From assembly GCF_900129265.1 (NCBI RefSeq), contig NZ_FQVG01000004.1:1-64000 (forward strand): a stretch of 64,000 nt of DNA, given 5' to 3'. This document shows, piece after piece, positions 1 through 8,323 of the stretch. The translations under genes were made by a program, and so were the position numbers. The notes under the pieces were generated by a model. The model did no database searches. It was not told where the DNA came from and worked only from the letters and a program-made list of their open reading frames with translations. This DNA comes from Caloramator proteoclasticus DSM 10124 (GTDB lineage Bacteria; Bacillota; Clostridia; Clostridiales; Caloramatoraceae). Each line of letters opens with the position of its first letter. Position 1 is the stretch's first letter.

Positions 1-114
1 ATGAGTAAATTCTTTAAGCAATAACAATCCTGTATCAGAAGATAAGTCACCACCATCAAAATTTAATCGTATTTTACTATTGCTTTCTAAACAAATATCA
101 TATAAACTAAACAT
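1..114 (-). mobile_element. IS1380-family transposase, 5' end only (runs off left edge)
   Basis: On the minus strand an open frame starts with ATG at 114, preceded by a strong ribosome site (GGGAGGG, 121-127), and stays open for 38 codons to the window edge. The peptide contains FDGGDLSSDTGLLLLKEF, which matches the N-terminal signature I recognise from IS1380-type DDE transposases. Only the first tenth of such a protein is inside the window, so the catalytic residues and the far end of the element cannot be seen. No clear terminal inverted repeat was identified between 115 and 240. The family call rests on the motif alone. Confidence 0.6.
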
Positions 115-190
115 TGAGAACCCTCCCTTTGTTTGGTATTTGTTTAGCAACTATATTATAACAAATTTGGGCCCTCTTTTTCATGTTTTT

Positions 191-211
191 ATTTCACTTT
201 TTAAGTGAAAT
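191..211. repeat. Perfect 9-bp inverted repeat
   Basis: ATTTCACTT (191-199) and AAGTGAAAT (203-211) form a perfect hairpin with a three-base loop. It lies upstream of the transposase start and may be part of the insertion sequence end or a short hairpin in the flanking DNA. No T-tract follows on either strand that would make it a convincing terminator. Confidence 0.4.
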
Positions 212-315
212 GCAGTTTAGTAAAAAATTAAGTTAATATGGGCTATAGAACTCTTTTAAATAAATTCCATGAATAATTCAGGTTAATTTATAATTTTATT
301 TTTGTTTTTTTATTG

Positions 316-477
316 ATGCTATTTATTTATATACTATTAAAGGGGTTTCGTTCTTTTATACAATTAAAGCCTGATGGTGATGCCAGACTTGTAATGTATA
401 ATTTTGATAAAAAAGATAGTAAAATATTTTTAATAAGGTTATTAATAAATAGGGCTTTTTTTCCGATAATAAAATGA
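316..477 (+). CDS. Short orphan open frame, possible gene remnant
   Basis: ATG at 316 opens a 53-codon frame ending in TGA at 475-477. The peptide is mixed hydrophobic/basic and includes QLKPDGDARLVMYNF, which looks more protein-like than random AT-rich translation. No ribosome site precedes the ATG. I do not recognise the family. It may be the decayed end of a gene that lay between the transposon and xerD, or noise. The rest of 212-539 shows no other gene. Confidence 0.2.
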   Translation: MLFIYILLKGFRSFIQLKPDGDARLVMYNFDKKDSKIFLIRLLINRAFFPIIK

Positions 478-539
478 AGGAATTTATAAAAAAATGTAGA
501 ATAAAATAAGTATAATATATATACAAAGGGGTACTGCAA

Positions 540-1418
540 ATGAATGAATTAGTTAAAGATTTTATTAATGAAATTGCATTAACTAAATCTTTAAGTCGAA
601 ATACAATTGAAAGCTATAGTAGAGATTTACAACAATTTTTAGAATATCTAAAAAATGAAAATTTAGATTATAGAAAAGTAAAGAGAACTAATATTATTGC
701 TTATATATTATACCTTCAAAAGGAAGGAAAAGCTACATCATCCATTTTAAGAAGTTTGGCAACTCTTCGTGCCTTCTATAAGCAAAATATAGTTAAGGGA
801 TTAATCGAACAAGATCCTACAATTGATATCGAAGCTCCAAAGGTTGAAAAAAAGTTCCCTGAGATATTAACTATTGATGAGGTTGAAACACTTCTTGCAA
901 TGCCAAATGAAGGAGAACCAAAAGGAGCAAGAGATAAGGCAATGCTTGAGATTTTGTATGCAACTGGTATTAGGGTAACAGAATTAATAAATCTAAATAT
1001 AGATGATGTAAATTTGCTTTTAGGATATGTAAAATGCAACGGTTCAAAAGAAAGGATTGTTCCAATAGGAAAGCTTGCAATAGAAGCATTAACAAATTAT
1101 GTGGAAAAATATAGATATACATTCTTAAAAAATGAAGAAGAGTGTGCTTTGTTTTTGAATCATAGAGGAGAAAGGCTAACAAGACAAGGATTTTGGAAAG
1201 TAATAAAGTATTATGCCAAATTGGCAAATATACAAAAAGAAATAACCCCCCATACCTTAAGACATTCATTTGCAGCACATTTAATAGAGAATGGAGCAGA
1301 TTTACGTTCGGTTCAGCAAATGTTAGGACATTCTGATATATCAACTACTCAAATCTATGCAGAATTATTAAAAAACAAAATTAGTGATGTTTATAAGAAG
1401 TCTCATCCAAGGGCATAA
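540..1418 (+). CDS. xerD: Tyrosine recombinase XerD
   Basis: A 292-residue tyrosine recombinase of the XerC/XerD type, which resolves chromosome dimers at dif sites during division. The N-terminal SAM-like DNA-binding domain covers about residues 1-85. The catalytic set is complete: R145 (in ATGIRVTEL), K170, H238 and R241 (HTLRHSFAAH), H264 (LGHSD) and nucleophile Y273 (TTQIYAEL). An AAGGGG ribosome site precedes the ATG. It is followed by deoB, an order common in Clostridia, and has its own terminator, so it is probably transcribed separately. XerC versus XerD cannot be settled from sequence alone, but context favours XerD. Confidence 0.9.
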   Translation: MNELVKDFINEIALTKSLSRNTIESYSRDLQQFLEYLKNENLDYRKVKRTNIIAYILYLQKEGKATSSILRSLATLRAFYKQNIVKGLIEQDPTIDIEAPKVEKKFPEILTIDEVETLLAMPNEGEPKGARDKAMLEILYATGIRVTELINLNIDDVNLLLGYVKCNGSKERIVPIGKLAIEALTNYVEKYRYTFLKNEEECALFLNHRGERLTRQGFWKVIKYYAKLANIQKEITPHTLRHSFAAHLIENGADLRSVQQMLGHSDISTTQIYAELLKNKISDVYKKSHPRA

Positions 1419-1425
1419 ACGATAT

Positions 1426-1475
1426 AAAATTCTCTAAAAGATAAAAAAACAATCTTTTAGAGAATTTTATTTTTA
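1426..1475 (+). terminator. Rho-independent terminator after xerD
   Basis: A perfect 17-bp inverted repeat (1426-1442 and 1452-1468) with a nine-base A-rich loop is followed by a T-rich tract. It is AT-rich but long, and lies eight bases after the xerD stop. Confidence 0.85.
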
Positions 1476-1589
1476 ATTTTTAAAGATTTAGTTAACTTAA
1501 TAGTTTAAAGTCTTTTCTTTTTTGAAAAAATAAGATATAATAAAAATCCCAAGATTATTAAGAAAATTATTAAAACAAGAGGTGATTTT

Positions 1590-2762
1590 ATGGTTAATAG
1601 GGTTACATTAATAGTACTTGATAGTGTAGGAATTGGGGAGTTACCAGATGCACACGAATATAATGACCAAGGAAGCAATACTCTTGGTAATATAGCAAAG
1701 GAGATTAAAAACTTTGAGCTTCCTAATTTGCAAAGACTTGGTTTGGGGTATATAGAAGGGGTAAATGAATATAAAAAAGTAGATAATGTAATTGGTTCAT
1801 ATGGTAGATCACTTGAGATGTCAAAGGGTAAAGATACAACTACAGGCCATTGGGAAATATCAGGACTCATTTTAGAAAAGGCATTCCCAACATATCCAAA
1901 TGGATTTCCTAAAGAGTTAATTGAGGAATTTGAAAGCAAAATAGGTAGAAAAGTCATAGGAAATAAACCTGCATCGGGAACAGCTATTATTGAAGAATTA
2001 GGAGATGAACACGTAAGAACGGGATATCCAATTGTTTATACTTCAGCAGATAGTGTTTTTCAAATTGCTGCACACGAAGAAATAATTCCATTAGAAGAGC
2101 TTTATAAAATGTGCCAAATAGCAAGAGATATGCTAAAGGACGAACATGGAGTTGGTAGAGTAATTGCAAGACCATTTGTGGGAACAAGTGGAAGCTATAA
2201 AAGAACTCCAAACAGAAGAGATTTTTCAATGAAGCCATTTAAAAAGACATTGCTAAATTATATTGCAGAAAATGGTATGGATGTTTGTGCTGTTGGTAAG
2301 ATAGAAGATATTTTCGGAGGATATGGTATTACAAAGGCTGTACATACAAAAAATAATATGGATGGAGTAGATAAAACAATTGAATATCTTAAGGAAAATA
2401 CAAGAGGGTTAATATTTACAAATTTAGTTGATTTTGATATGGTGTACGGACATAGAAATGATGTTGAAGGATATGCAAGAGCATTAAAGGAATTTGATGA
2501 TAGAATACCAGAAATCATTAATAATTTAAGGGATGATGATATTCTTATTATAACAGCTGACCATGGATGTGATCCAACAACACCAAGTACTGACCACTCC
2601 CGTGAGTACATACCAATTTTCGTTTATGGAAAAAATATTAAACCGGGAGTGAATATTGGTACAAGAAAGTCCTTTGCTGATATTGGTAAAACAATTGCAG
2701 AATTATTAAATATAGAAACTGATATTGCAGGAGAAAGCTTTGCAAAGGAAATCTTAAAATAA
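1590..2762 (+). CDS. deoB: Phosphopentomutase
   Basis: A 390-residue phosphopentomutase that interconverts (deoxy)ribose-1-phosphate and (deoxy)ribose-5-phosphate in the cytosol. It is an alkaline-phosphatase-superfamily enzyme that binds two Mn2+ ions. The N-terminal metal motif [12 protein letters not shown], the catalytic threonine region [11 protein letters not shown] and the C-terminal metal motif [11 protein letters not shown] with TDHSREY are all present. Length is typical. The start is set by AGGTGA seven bases upstream. It is the first gene of a salvage operon with punA (16-bp gap) and pdp, which supply its substrate. Confidence 0.95.
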   Translation: MVNRVTLIVLDSVGIGELPDAHEYNDQGSNTLGNIAKEIKNFELPNLQRLGLGYIEGVNEYKKVDNVIGSYGRSLEMSKGKDTTTGHWEISGLILEKAFPTYPNGFPKELIEEFESKIGRKVIGNKPASGTAIIEELGDEHVRTGYPIVYTSADSVFQIAAHEEIIPLEELYKMCQIARDMLKDEHGVGRVIARPFVGTSGSYKRTPNRRDFSMKPFKKTLLNYIAENGMDVCAVGKIEDIFGGYGITKAVHTKNNMDGVDKTIEYLKENTRGLIFTNLVDFDMVYGHRNDVEGYARALKEFDDRIPEIINNLRDDDILIITADHGCDPTTPSTDHSREYIPIFVYGKNIKPGVNIGTRKSFADIGKTIAELLNIETDIAGESFAKEILK

Positions 2763-2778
2763 CAGGAGGGCATATACA

Positions 2779-3597
2779 ATGAATTATATGGAGAAGTTAA
2801 ATGCAGCATGTCAATATATTAAAGATAAGATAAAGGAAGAACCTAAAGTAGCGATTATATTAGGTTCAGGTCTTGGTAGTTTAGCTGATGAAGTTAAAAA
2901 TAGAGTTGAATTAAACTATAATGAAATACCAAACTTCCCAGTATCAACAGTTGAAGGTCATGCAGGAAAATTTATATATGGTGAATTGAACGATAATAAG
3001 GTTATTATGATGCAGGGAAGATTCCATTTCTATGAAGGGTATGATATGCATACAGTAACTTTCCCAATAAGAGTTTTAAAATTATTGGGTGTAGAAAAGT
3101 TAATAGTTACTAATGCTGCTGGTGGTGTTAATACTAATTTTAAACCTGGAGATTTAATGATAATAAATGACCATATTAACTTTTCAGGTACAAATCCTCT
3201 TATAGGAGCAAATTTAAATGAATTTGGACCAAGATTCCCAGATATGTCAAATGCTTATTGTAAAGAATTAATTAATACTGCAAAGGATGTGGCAAAGGAA
3301 TTAGGAATAGAATTAAAAGAAGGTGTTTATTTTATGATGACTGGTCCATCCTATGAAACACCAGCAGAAATTAGAATGATTAGAATTTTAGGTGGAGATG
3401 CAGTTGGTATGTCAACTGTCCCTGAAGTAATTGTTGCAAATCACAGTGGTATGAAGGTTTTAGGTATTTCCTGCATTACAAATATGGCTGCTGGAATATT
3501 AGAAGTTCCATTAAGTCACGAAGAAGTTATTGAAACATCCAACTTAGTTAAGGATAAATTTAAAAATTTAGTAAGCGGAATTGTAACAAGAATGTAA
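2779..3597 (+). CDS. punA: Purine-nucleoside phosphorylase
   Basis: A 272-residue trimeric-type purine nucleoside phosphorylase (PNP, family 2), which splits inosine and guanosine nucleosides into base and (deoxy)ribose-1-phosphate. Visible family motifs are the phosphate loop LGSGLG near residue 30, the phosphate-site histidine in [17 protein letters not shown], and the base-binding [12 protein letters not shown] followed by [13 protein letters not shown] strong GGAGGG ribosome site precedes the ATG. It sits between deoB and pdp with gaps of 16 and 13 bp, consistent with one transcript. Confidence 0.93.
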   Translation: MNYMEKLNAACQYIKDKIKEEPKVAIILGSGLGSLADEVKNRVELNYNEIPNFPVSTVEGHAGKFIYGELNDNKVIMMQGRFHFYEGYDMHTVTFPIRVLKLLGVEKLIVTNAAGGVNTNFKPGDLMIINDHINFSGTNPLIGANLNEFGPRFPDMSNAYCKELINTAKDVAKELGIELKEGVYFMMTGPSYETPAEIRMIRILGGDAVGMSTVPEVIVANHSGMKVLGISCITNMAAGILEVPLSHEEVIETSNLVKDKFKNLVSGIVTRM

Positions 3598-3610
3598 AGG
3601 GGGAATACAT

Positions 3611-4936
3611 ATGAGAATGTATGATATAATTCTTAAAAAGAGAAATGGCGAAGAATTGACAAAAGAAGAAATAGACTTTTTTGTTGATGGGTATACAAAA
3701 GGAGAAATACCAGATTATCAGGTTTCTGCACTATTAATGGCAATATTTTTTAATAAAATGACAAAGAGAGAAACTGCGGACTTAACAATGGCAATGGTTA
3801 ATTCAGGAGAAACTATAGATTTGTCAGAGATACAAGGAATAAAAGTAGATAAACATAGTACAGGTGGTGTTGGAGATAAGACTACTCTTGTACTTGCTCC
3901 AATGGTGGCAGCCTGTGGAGTTCCAGTTGCCAAAATGTCAGGAAGAGGCTTAGGACATACAGGAGGTACAATAGATAAATTAGAATCTATAAAGGGCTTC
4001 TCTGTTGAAATGACAAAAAAACAATTTATAGAAAATGTGAATAGAATTAAGATGGCAGTAGGAGGACAAACAGCTGATTTAGCTCCAGCTGATAAAAAGT
4101 TATATGCTCTAAGAGATGTTACTGCAACTGTTGATAATGTTTCATTAATTGCATCAAGTATAATGAGTAAAAAGATAGCAGCAGGTGCAGATGCGATTGT
4201 TCTTGATGTTAAAACAGGTACTGGTGCATTTATGAAAACATTAGACGATTCCTTTGAACTTGCTCAAGAAATGGTGGATATAGGTACTAATGTAGGTAGA
4301 AATACTATAGCAGTTATTTCAGATATGGACCAACCATTAGGATATGCTGTTGGTAATGCTTTAGAAGTGAAAGAGGCAGTTGAAACACTTAAAGGGAAAG
4401 GACCAGAGGATCTATTAGAACTATGTATTGTTTTAGGAACTCAAATGCTACTTCTTGCAGGTAGAGCAAATACTGAAGAGGAAGCAAGAAAAATGTTACA
4501 GGAAACAATAACATCAGGATCTGCTTACGAAAAGTTTAAGGAGTTTGTAAAGGCACAGGGTGGAGATGTTTCAGTAATTGAAGATTTAGAACTTCTACCA
4601 AAGGCACAACATATTATAGAAGTTAAGGCAGATAGAGAAGGTTATATTACAAAAATTATAGCTGACCAAATAGGTATATCTGCATTAATATTAGGTGCAG
4701 GTAGAGAGACTAAGGAGAGTCCAATAGATCCTGCAGTTGGTATAATAATCAAAGAAAAGGTTGGAAGCTATGTAAAAAAAGGAGATGTAATAGCATATCT
4801 ATATGCTAATGATTTAAATAAAGCAAAGATATCAGAACAAAAATTATTAGAGGCATATCATATAGAGGAACAAAAATTAGAAGAAAGACCATTGATTTTT
4901 GGTATTGTTACAAAGGATGGAATAAAGAGATTTTAA
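3611..4936 (+). CDS. pdp: Pyrimidine-nucleoside phosphorylase
   Basis: A 441-residue pyrimidine-nucleoside phosphorylase (thymidine/uridine phosphorylase, family 3 glycosyltransferase), which releases the base and (deoxy)ribose-1-phosphate. The phosphate-binding motif [13 protein letters not shown] and the signature [16 protein letters not shown] are intact. The C-terminal PYNP domain begins near residue 340 and resembles a lipoyl-like fold. It is the last gene of deoB-punA-pdp and ends at a hairpin terminator. PunA and Pdp both feed DeoB. The aldolase that finishes the pathway (deoC) lies separately at 47220. Confidence 0.93.
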   Translation: MRMYDIILKKRNGEELTKEEIDFFVDGYTKGEIPDYQVSALLMAIFFNKMTKRETADLTMAMVNSGETIDLSEIQGIKVDKHSTGGVGDKTTLVLAPMVAACGVPVAKMSGRGLGHTGGTIDKLESIKGFSVEMTKKQFIENVNRIKMAVGGQTADLAPADKKLYALRDVTATVDNVSLIASSIMSKKIAAGADAIVLDVKTGTGAFMKTLDDSFELAQEMVDIGTNVGRNTIAVISDMDQPLGYAVGNALEVKEAVETLKGKGPEDLLELCIVLGTQMLLLAGRANTEEEARKMLQETITSGSAYEKFKEFVKAQGGDVSVIEDLELLPKAQHIIEVKADREGYITKIIADQIGISALILGAGRETKESPIDPAVGIIIKEKVGSYVKKGDVIAYLYANDLNKAKISEQKLLEAYHIEEQKLEERPLIFGIVTKDGIKRF

Positions 4937-4941
4937 TTTTT

Positions 4942-4983
4942 AAGCGGCATTAACTTAAATTAGTTAATGTCGCTTTTCTTTTT
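4942..4983 (+). terminator. Terminator after the deoB-punA-pdp operon
   Basis: A 14-bp stem (4942-4955 with 4962-4975, one G-U pair) with a six-base loop is followed by TTCTTTTTT. It lies six bases after the pdp stop. Confidence 0.88.
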
Positions 4984-5063
4984 TGTTATTTGTTTTTATT
5001 AATACATTTTGAAAAACAGGGAAAACTAACAATAAATAAAAATCTTTAGGGAGGGAAATAAAA

Positions 5064-6221
5064 ATGAATAAAAGATTAAACGTAATTTTCCTTACTATAC
5101 TACTTGTTTTTATGTTTACATATCAAGTAAAGGCGGAAGTAAAGGTTGAACCAAATTTGAACTGTAGGTCAGCAATATTAGTAGAATTTACAACAGGTAA
5201 GATACTGTATGAATACAAATCCCACGAAAAACTTGCACCTGCAAGTGTCACTAAAATAATGACTATGCTTCTTGTTATGGAAGCTATAGATAGTGGTAAA
5301 ATAAAGCTATCTGATAAAGTTGTTGTTAGCGAAAATGCTAAAAGATTAGGTGGTAGTACTATGTATCTTGAGACTGGCGAAGTTAGAACTGTTGAGGAAC
5401 TTTTAAAGGGAGCAGCAGTAGAATCAGCTAATGATGCTTGTGTTGCTTTAGCAGAATTTTTATGTGGAACAGAAGAAGAATTTGTAAAAAAGATGAACGA
5501 AAGGGCAAAAGCATTAGGAATGAATAATACACACTTTGTTAACTGCTATGGTTTTTATGATCCTAATCACTATACATCAGCCTATGATATAGCCATTATG
5601 TCAAGGGAATTATTAAAGCATTCCAAGATATTAGATTATACAACTATTTGGATGGAGACAATAACTGAAGGTAGAAAAACACCTTTTACACTTGTAAATA
5701 GGAATAAGATGTTAAAGGCATATAAAGGTTGTGACGGATTAAAAACAGGCTATACAAAGGAAGCTATGTATTGTATTTCAGCAACAGCTAAAAGAGGAAA
5801 CGTTAGATTGATATCTGTTATTATGGGGGCTCCAAGTGCAAAAGAAAGAAATGCAATGGCAGCACAATTGCTTGATGTTGGATTTGCAAAATATGATAGT
5901 TTTGATGTAGTTAAAAAGGGTGAAGTGGTAGGTGAAGTTAGTATTCCTAAAGCAAAGCCTGAAAGTGTAAAGGTTGTTGCAAAGGATAACTTGAATGTTG
6001 TTGTTGAAAAGGGTAATAAACCGAATATTCAAAAGAAAATAGAAATTTTTAAGGATTTAAGATTACCAATTAATAAAGGTGAGACAGTTGGTGTAATAAA
6101 GGCGGTAGATGGTGATAATGTTTATGGTCAAGTAGAAGCTATAGTAGATTGTAAGATAGAAAAGATGAAGTTTATAGATACCTTAAATAGAGTATTTAAG
6201 AGTTTCTTAAACGCTAATTGA
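5064..6221 (+). CDS. dacF: D-alanyl-D-alanine carboxypeptidase (DacF/PBP5 type)
   Basis: A 385-residue low-molecular-weight penicillin-binding protein that trims the terminal D-alanine from peptidoglycan stem peptides outside the membrane. A signal peptide (about residues 1-24, ending VKAE) is followed by the S11 peptidase domain with the catalytic triad motifs S61-V-T-K64, S121-A-N123 and K227-T-G229. A C-terminal PBP5-associated beta domain follows. A GGAGGG ribosome site sets the start. In many Clostridia and Bacilli dacF is followed by spoIIAA-spoIIAB-sigF. Here it is followed by a terminator and a structured element, so the sporulation assignment rests on similarity and on its place next to pdp. 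Confidence 0.85.
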   Translation: MNKRLNVIFLTILLVFMFTYQVKAEVKVEPNLNCRSAILVEFTTGKILYEYKSHEKLAPASVTKIMTMLLVMEAIDSGKIKLSDKVVVSENAKRLGGSTMYLETGEVRTVEELLKGAAVESANDACVALAEFLCGTEEEFVKKMNERAKALGMNNTHFVNCYGFYDPNHYTSAYDIAIMSRELLKHSKILDYTTIWMETITEGRKTPFTLVNRNKMLKAYKGCDGLKTGYTKEAMYCISATAKRGNVRLISVIMGAPSAKERNAMAAQLLDVGFAKYDSFDVVKKGEVVGEVSIPKAKPESVKVVAKDNLNVVVEKGNKPNIQKKIEIFKDLRLPINKGETVGVIKAVDGDNVYGQVEAIVDCKIEKMKFIDTLNRVFKSFLNAN

Positions 6222-6246
6222 GGAGTTGAATTATCAACTCCTTCAG
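6222..6246 (+). terminator. Hairpin after dacF (copy 1 of a duplicated terminator)
   Basis: GGAGTTGA (6222-6229), loop ATTA, TCAACTCC (6234-6241), then CTTC. The hairpin begins right after the dacF stop, but this copy lacks a good T-tract. The 20 bases at 6220-6239 recur exactly at 6525-6544. Confidence 0.6.
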
Positions 6247-6522
6247 ATTGTTGACAAATCCACTTGTAAGCTAAAGTATAGAAAAGCCCCATGAAAGGAT
6301 TTCAATAGGCTCTTTCATGAGCTTTAGCAATTATTGCTTTTCGGCTTTGAAAAAGTCCGTAATTCGGCACAGGACGTGCCGAGCCGAGCGGCCATCAGGA
6401 CGATGGCATCGCGAGGGTAGGACTTTTTCAAACAAAGAAAAGCTTAGAATTGCTTAGCGAAATGAATCGATGCCCAAGAAATCCTTCATGGGGCTAATCA
6501 ATATATAACTTTTTCAACAGCC
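6246..6522 (+). ncRNA. Structured GC-rich element with two AGGAC hairpin loops (candidate small RNA or miniature mobile element)
   Basis: This 277-bp gene-free stretch folds as one long imperfect hairpin. An outer stem pairs 6286-6302 with 6479-6494 (one bulge). A middle stem pairs the stretch before 6347 with that after 6432. An inner stem TTTGAAAAAGTCC pairs with GGACTTTTTCAAA (about 6347-6359 with 6420-6432). The core holds two perfect 6-bp hairpins, CGGCAC-AGGAC-GTGCCG (6365-6381) and GCCATC-AGGAC-GATGGC (6391-6407). Both present AGGAC in the loop, the arrangement typical of CsrA-binding RNAs. The core is strikingly GC-rich against this AT-rich genome. The ends form an imperfect inverted repeat (GATTGTTGA at 6246, TCAACAGCC ending 6522), and a 20-bp direct repeat flanks the whole. 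A MITE-like repeat and a regulatory RNA are both possible. Confidence 0.55.
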
Positions 6523-6526
6523 AGGA

Positions 6527-6551
6527 GGAGTTGAATTATCAACTTCTTTTT
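6527..6551 (+). terminator. Terminator, copy 2
   Basis: GGAGTTGA, loop ATTA, TCAACTTC (6527-6546, one G-U pair), followed by TTTTTG. This copy retains the T-tract and is probably the working terminator for the dacF transcript or for the element upstream of it. Confidence 0.8.
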
Positions 6552-6578
6552 GTTTAAATATATTTTTTATGTTATACT
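6550..6578 (+). promoter_or_regulatory. Promoter for the 6599 gene
   Basis: TTGTTT (6550-6555), a 17-base spacer and TATACT (6573-6578) make a good housekeeping promoter 20 bases before the start codon, overlapping the T-tract of the preceding terminator. Confidence 0.5.
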
Positions 6579-6598
6579 ATTTAAGGTGGGTGGTATAA

Positions 6599-7699
6599 AT
6601 GTATGATAATGTAGTAAGAAAAATTATAGAAATATTAAAAGAATATAAAATAGAGTTCTATTTAGTTGGAGGTGCTGTTAGAGATTTAATAATTGGTATA
6701 GATCCAATTGATTATGATTTCGTAGCACAGGTAGATAGAAAAAAACATTTAGAAATAAGTCGAAATATTTCCAAAAAATTAAATTGTGAATTTATCTATA
6801 ATAAACATTACTGCACCTCAAAGTTTATTATAGATGGAGAGGACATTGATTTTGTAATGGCAAGGCAGGAAACATATGATGGAATAGCTTCAACTCCATT
6901 GGTAAAAGAAGGTACATTATATGAAGATTTAAAAAGAAGGGATTTTACTATAAATACAATTGCCTATGATATTTTGAATGATAAATTTATTGATTATTTT
7001 AACGGGATAAATGATATAAAAAATAAAAAAATTGTAGTTTTGCATTCAAAAAGTTTTAGAGATGATCCAACTCGTTTTTTTAGAGGAATAAAATATGCAA
7101 GTAGATTAAATTTCAATTTTTGTAATTATACATACGATTTGATGAGAGAATGTGTAGAAAATAAATATTTTGATTACTTACCTATAAGTAGAATTAGAAG
7201 GGAGATTGATGATTTACTAAAAATAGATGATTATAAAGTTGTTATTACGCTATTTATTTATTTTGATTTTTTTAATGAGTATTTTAACTCCTCAATTGAT
7301 ATAAACATACCTATAGGTAATTTTAAACTACTTGAATCTGAAGAAAAATATATATGTTTATTCTTTAAAAATAATGAAGAGACATTAGAGATAATAAAAA
7401 ATAGATTGAGTTTATCAAAAAATTTCATTCAAAAATGTTTGAAATTAAGAGAATTAAATGGTATTCTAAAGTATGATGATTATGATATATATAGATATTT
7501 AGTATTAAATAAAAAGCAATTTAATAGTGCATTACTCTTAAATTGCTTTAGGGATAAAAGAATTGAGAACTTTATTAAAAATATAAATTATAAGATAGAC
7601 AATGATAAGATATTAAATGTAAATCCAAGGGATAGAAGTGATTATATTGTAAATGCTACAGTACAACATTTAATTGATTTAGGAGGTAAAAATGTTTAA
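6599..7699 (+). CDS. tRNA nucleotidyltransferase / poly(A) polymerase family protein
   Basis: A 366-residue member of the class II nucleotidyltransferase family, which includes CCA-adding enzymes and poly(A) polymerases. The head domain shows LVGGAVRDLI followed by the two-aspartate metal motif DYDFV near residue 37, the RRDFTINTIAYD motif near 119, and the DDPTRFFRGIKYASRLNF RNA-binding segment near 160. The C-terminal half is lysine- and asparagine-rich and poorly conserved. No HD phosphohydrolase motif is visible. The protein could be a full CCA-adding enzyme or only an A-adding or CC-adding one; sequence reading does not decide. It overlaps the next gene by eight bases. Confidence 0.75.
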   Translation: MYDNVVRKIIEILKEYKIEFYLVGGAVRDLIIGIDPIDYDFVAQVDRKKHLEISRNISKKLNCEFIYNKHYCTSKFIIDGEDIDFVMARQETYDGIASTPLVKEGTLYEDLKRRDFTINTIAYDILNDKFIDYFNGINDIKNKKIVVLHSKSFRDDPTRFFRGIKYASRLNFNFCNYTYDLMRECVENKYFDYLPISRIRREIDDLLKIDDYKVVITLFIYFDFFNEYFNSSIDINIPIGNFKLLESEEKYICLFFKNNEETLEIIKNRLSLSKNFIQKCLKLRELNGILKYDDYDIYRYLVLNKKQFNSALLLNCFRDKRIENFIKNINYKIDNDKILNVNPRDRSDYIVNATVQHLIDLGGKNV

Positions 7700-8312
7700 T
7701 CGTTCTTTAAGTGAATTAATATTTGTAAGTATAGCTGTTATTGTATCATTAACTATTCACGAGTATTCACACGCTTTAGCAGCCACTTTGCTTGGGGATG
7801 ACACACCAAAGGCATATGATAGGTTAACTTTAAATCCTTTTTCACATATAGATATAGCAGGTTTGATTGCACTTTTAATAGTTCGATTTGGATGGGCAAA
7901 ACCTGTACCTGTTAATCCCTACAACTTTAAAAATAAAAGAATAGGTATAATAATAACATCTTTGGCGGGACCATTATCAAATATAATTCTTGCATTTTTT
8001 TCTATTGTGATTTTATTTAAAGTGAATTTTACACAGGAGACACTTGGAGTTGCTGAATTTTTAAAAATATTATTTTTTATAAATACAGGACTTGCTGTTT
8101 TTAACATTCTACCAATTCCACCTTTAGATGGATCAAAGATATTTGCAGAATTATTTAGGGGTAAGGTAGCTTATTATATCTATTCTATGGAGAGGTATTC
8201 AACAGTTGTATTGCTTATGTTGCTTTGGTTCACTCCGTTTAGGAATCTATTAGTATTTATTAATCAAAAATTAGGTATTTTACTAATAAGATTAGCAGAA
8301 ATTTTAATTTAA
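7692..8312 (+). CDS. Site-2 protease family (M50) membrane metalloprotease
   Basis: A 206-residue multi-span membrane protein of the M50 rhomboid-independent zinc protease family. The zinc motif HEYSHA lies near residue 23 within the first membrane helix, and the third ligand motif NILPIPPLDGSK lies near residue 140. About five hydrophobic segments are visible. There is no PDZ domain, as in the short YwhC-like branch. The start overlaps the end of the nucleotidyltransferase gene, and scpA follows after 11 bp. This order is conserved in Clostridia, but the substrate is unknown. Confidence 0.85.
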   Translation: MFNRSLSELIFVSIAVIVSLTIHEYSHALAATLLGDDTPKAYDRLTLNPFSHIDIAGLIALLIVRFGWAKPVPVNPYNFKNKRIGIIITSLAGPLSNIILAFFSIVILFKVNFTQETLGVAEFLKILFFINTGLAVFNILPIPPLDGSKIFAELFRGKVAYYIYSMERYSTVVLLMLLWFTPFRNLLVFINQKLGILLIRLAEILI

Positions 8313-8323
8313 GGTGAGGTTAA

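Larger units (their letters stand above)
6220..6544. repeat. 20-bp direct repeats bracketing the structured element
   Basis: GAGGAGTTGAATTATCAACT occurs at 6220-6239 and again at 6525-6544, a 305-bp period. Each copy carries the stem of a terminator. The duplication fits either a long target-site duplication or recombination between tandem terminators. Confidence 0.85.

Noticed and set aside
970-1344. A 124-codon minus-strand frame inside xerD
   Set aside because: Antisense to well-conserved recombinase codons, leucine/histidine-rich as expected for a shadow, with no ribosome site.
1426-1475. Long AT-rich inverted repeat as an xer/dif-related site
   Set aside because: It has the position and T-tail of a terminator and no resemblance to the dif core.
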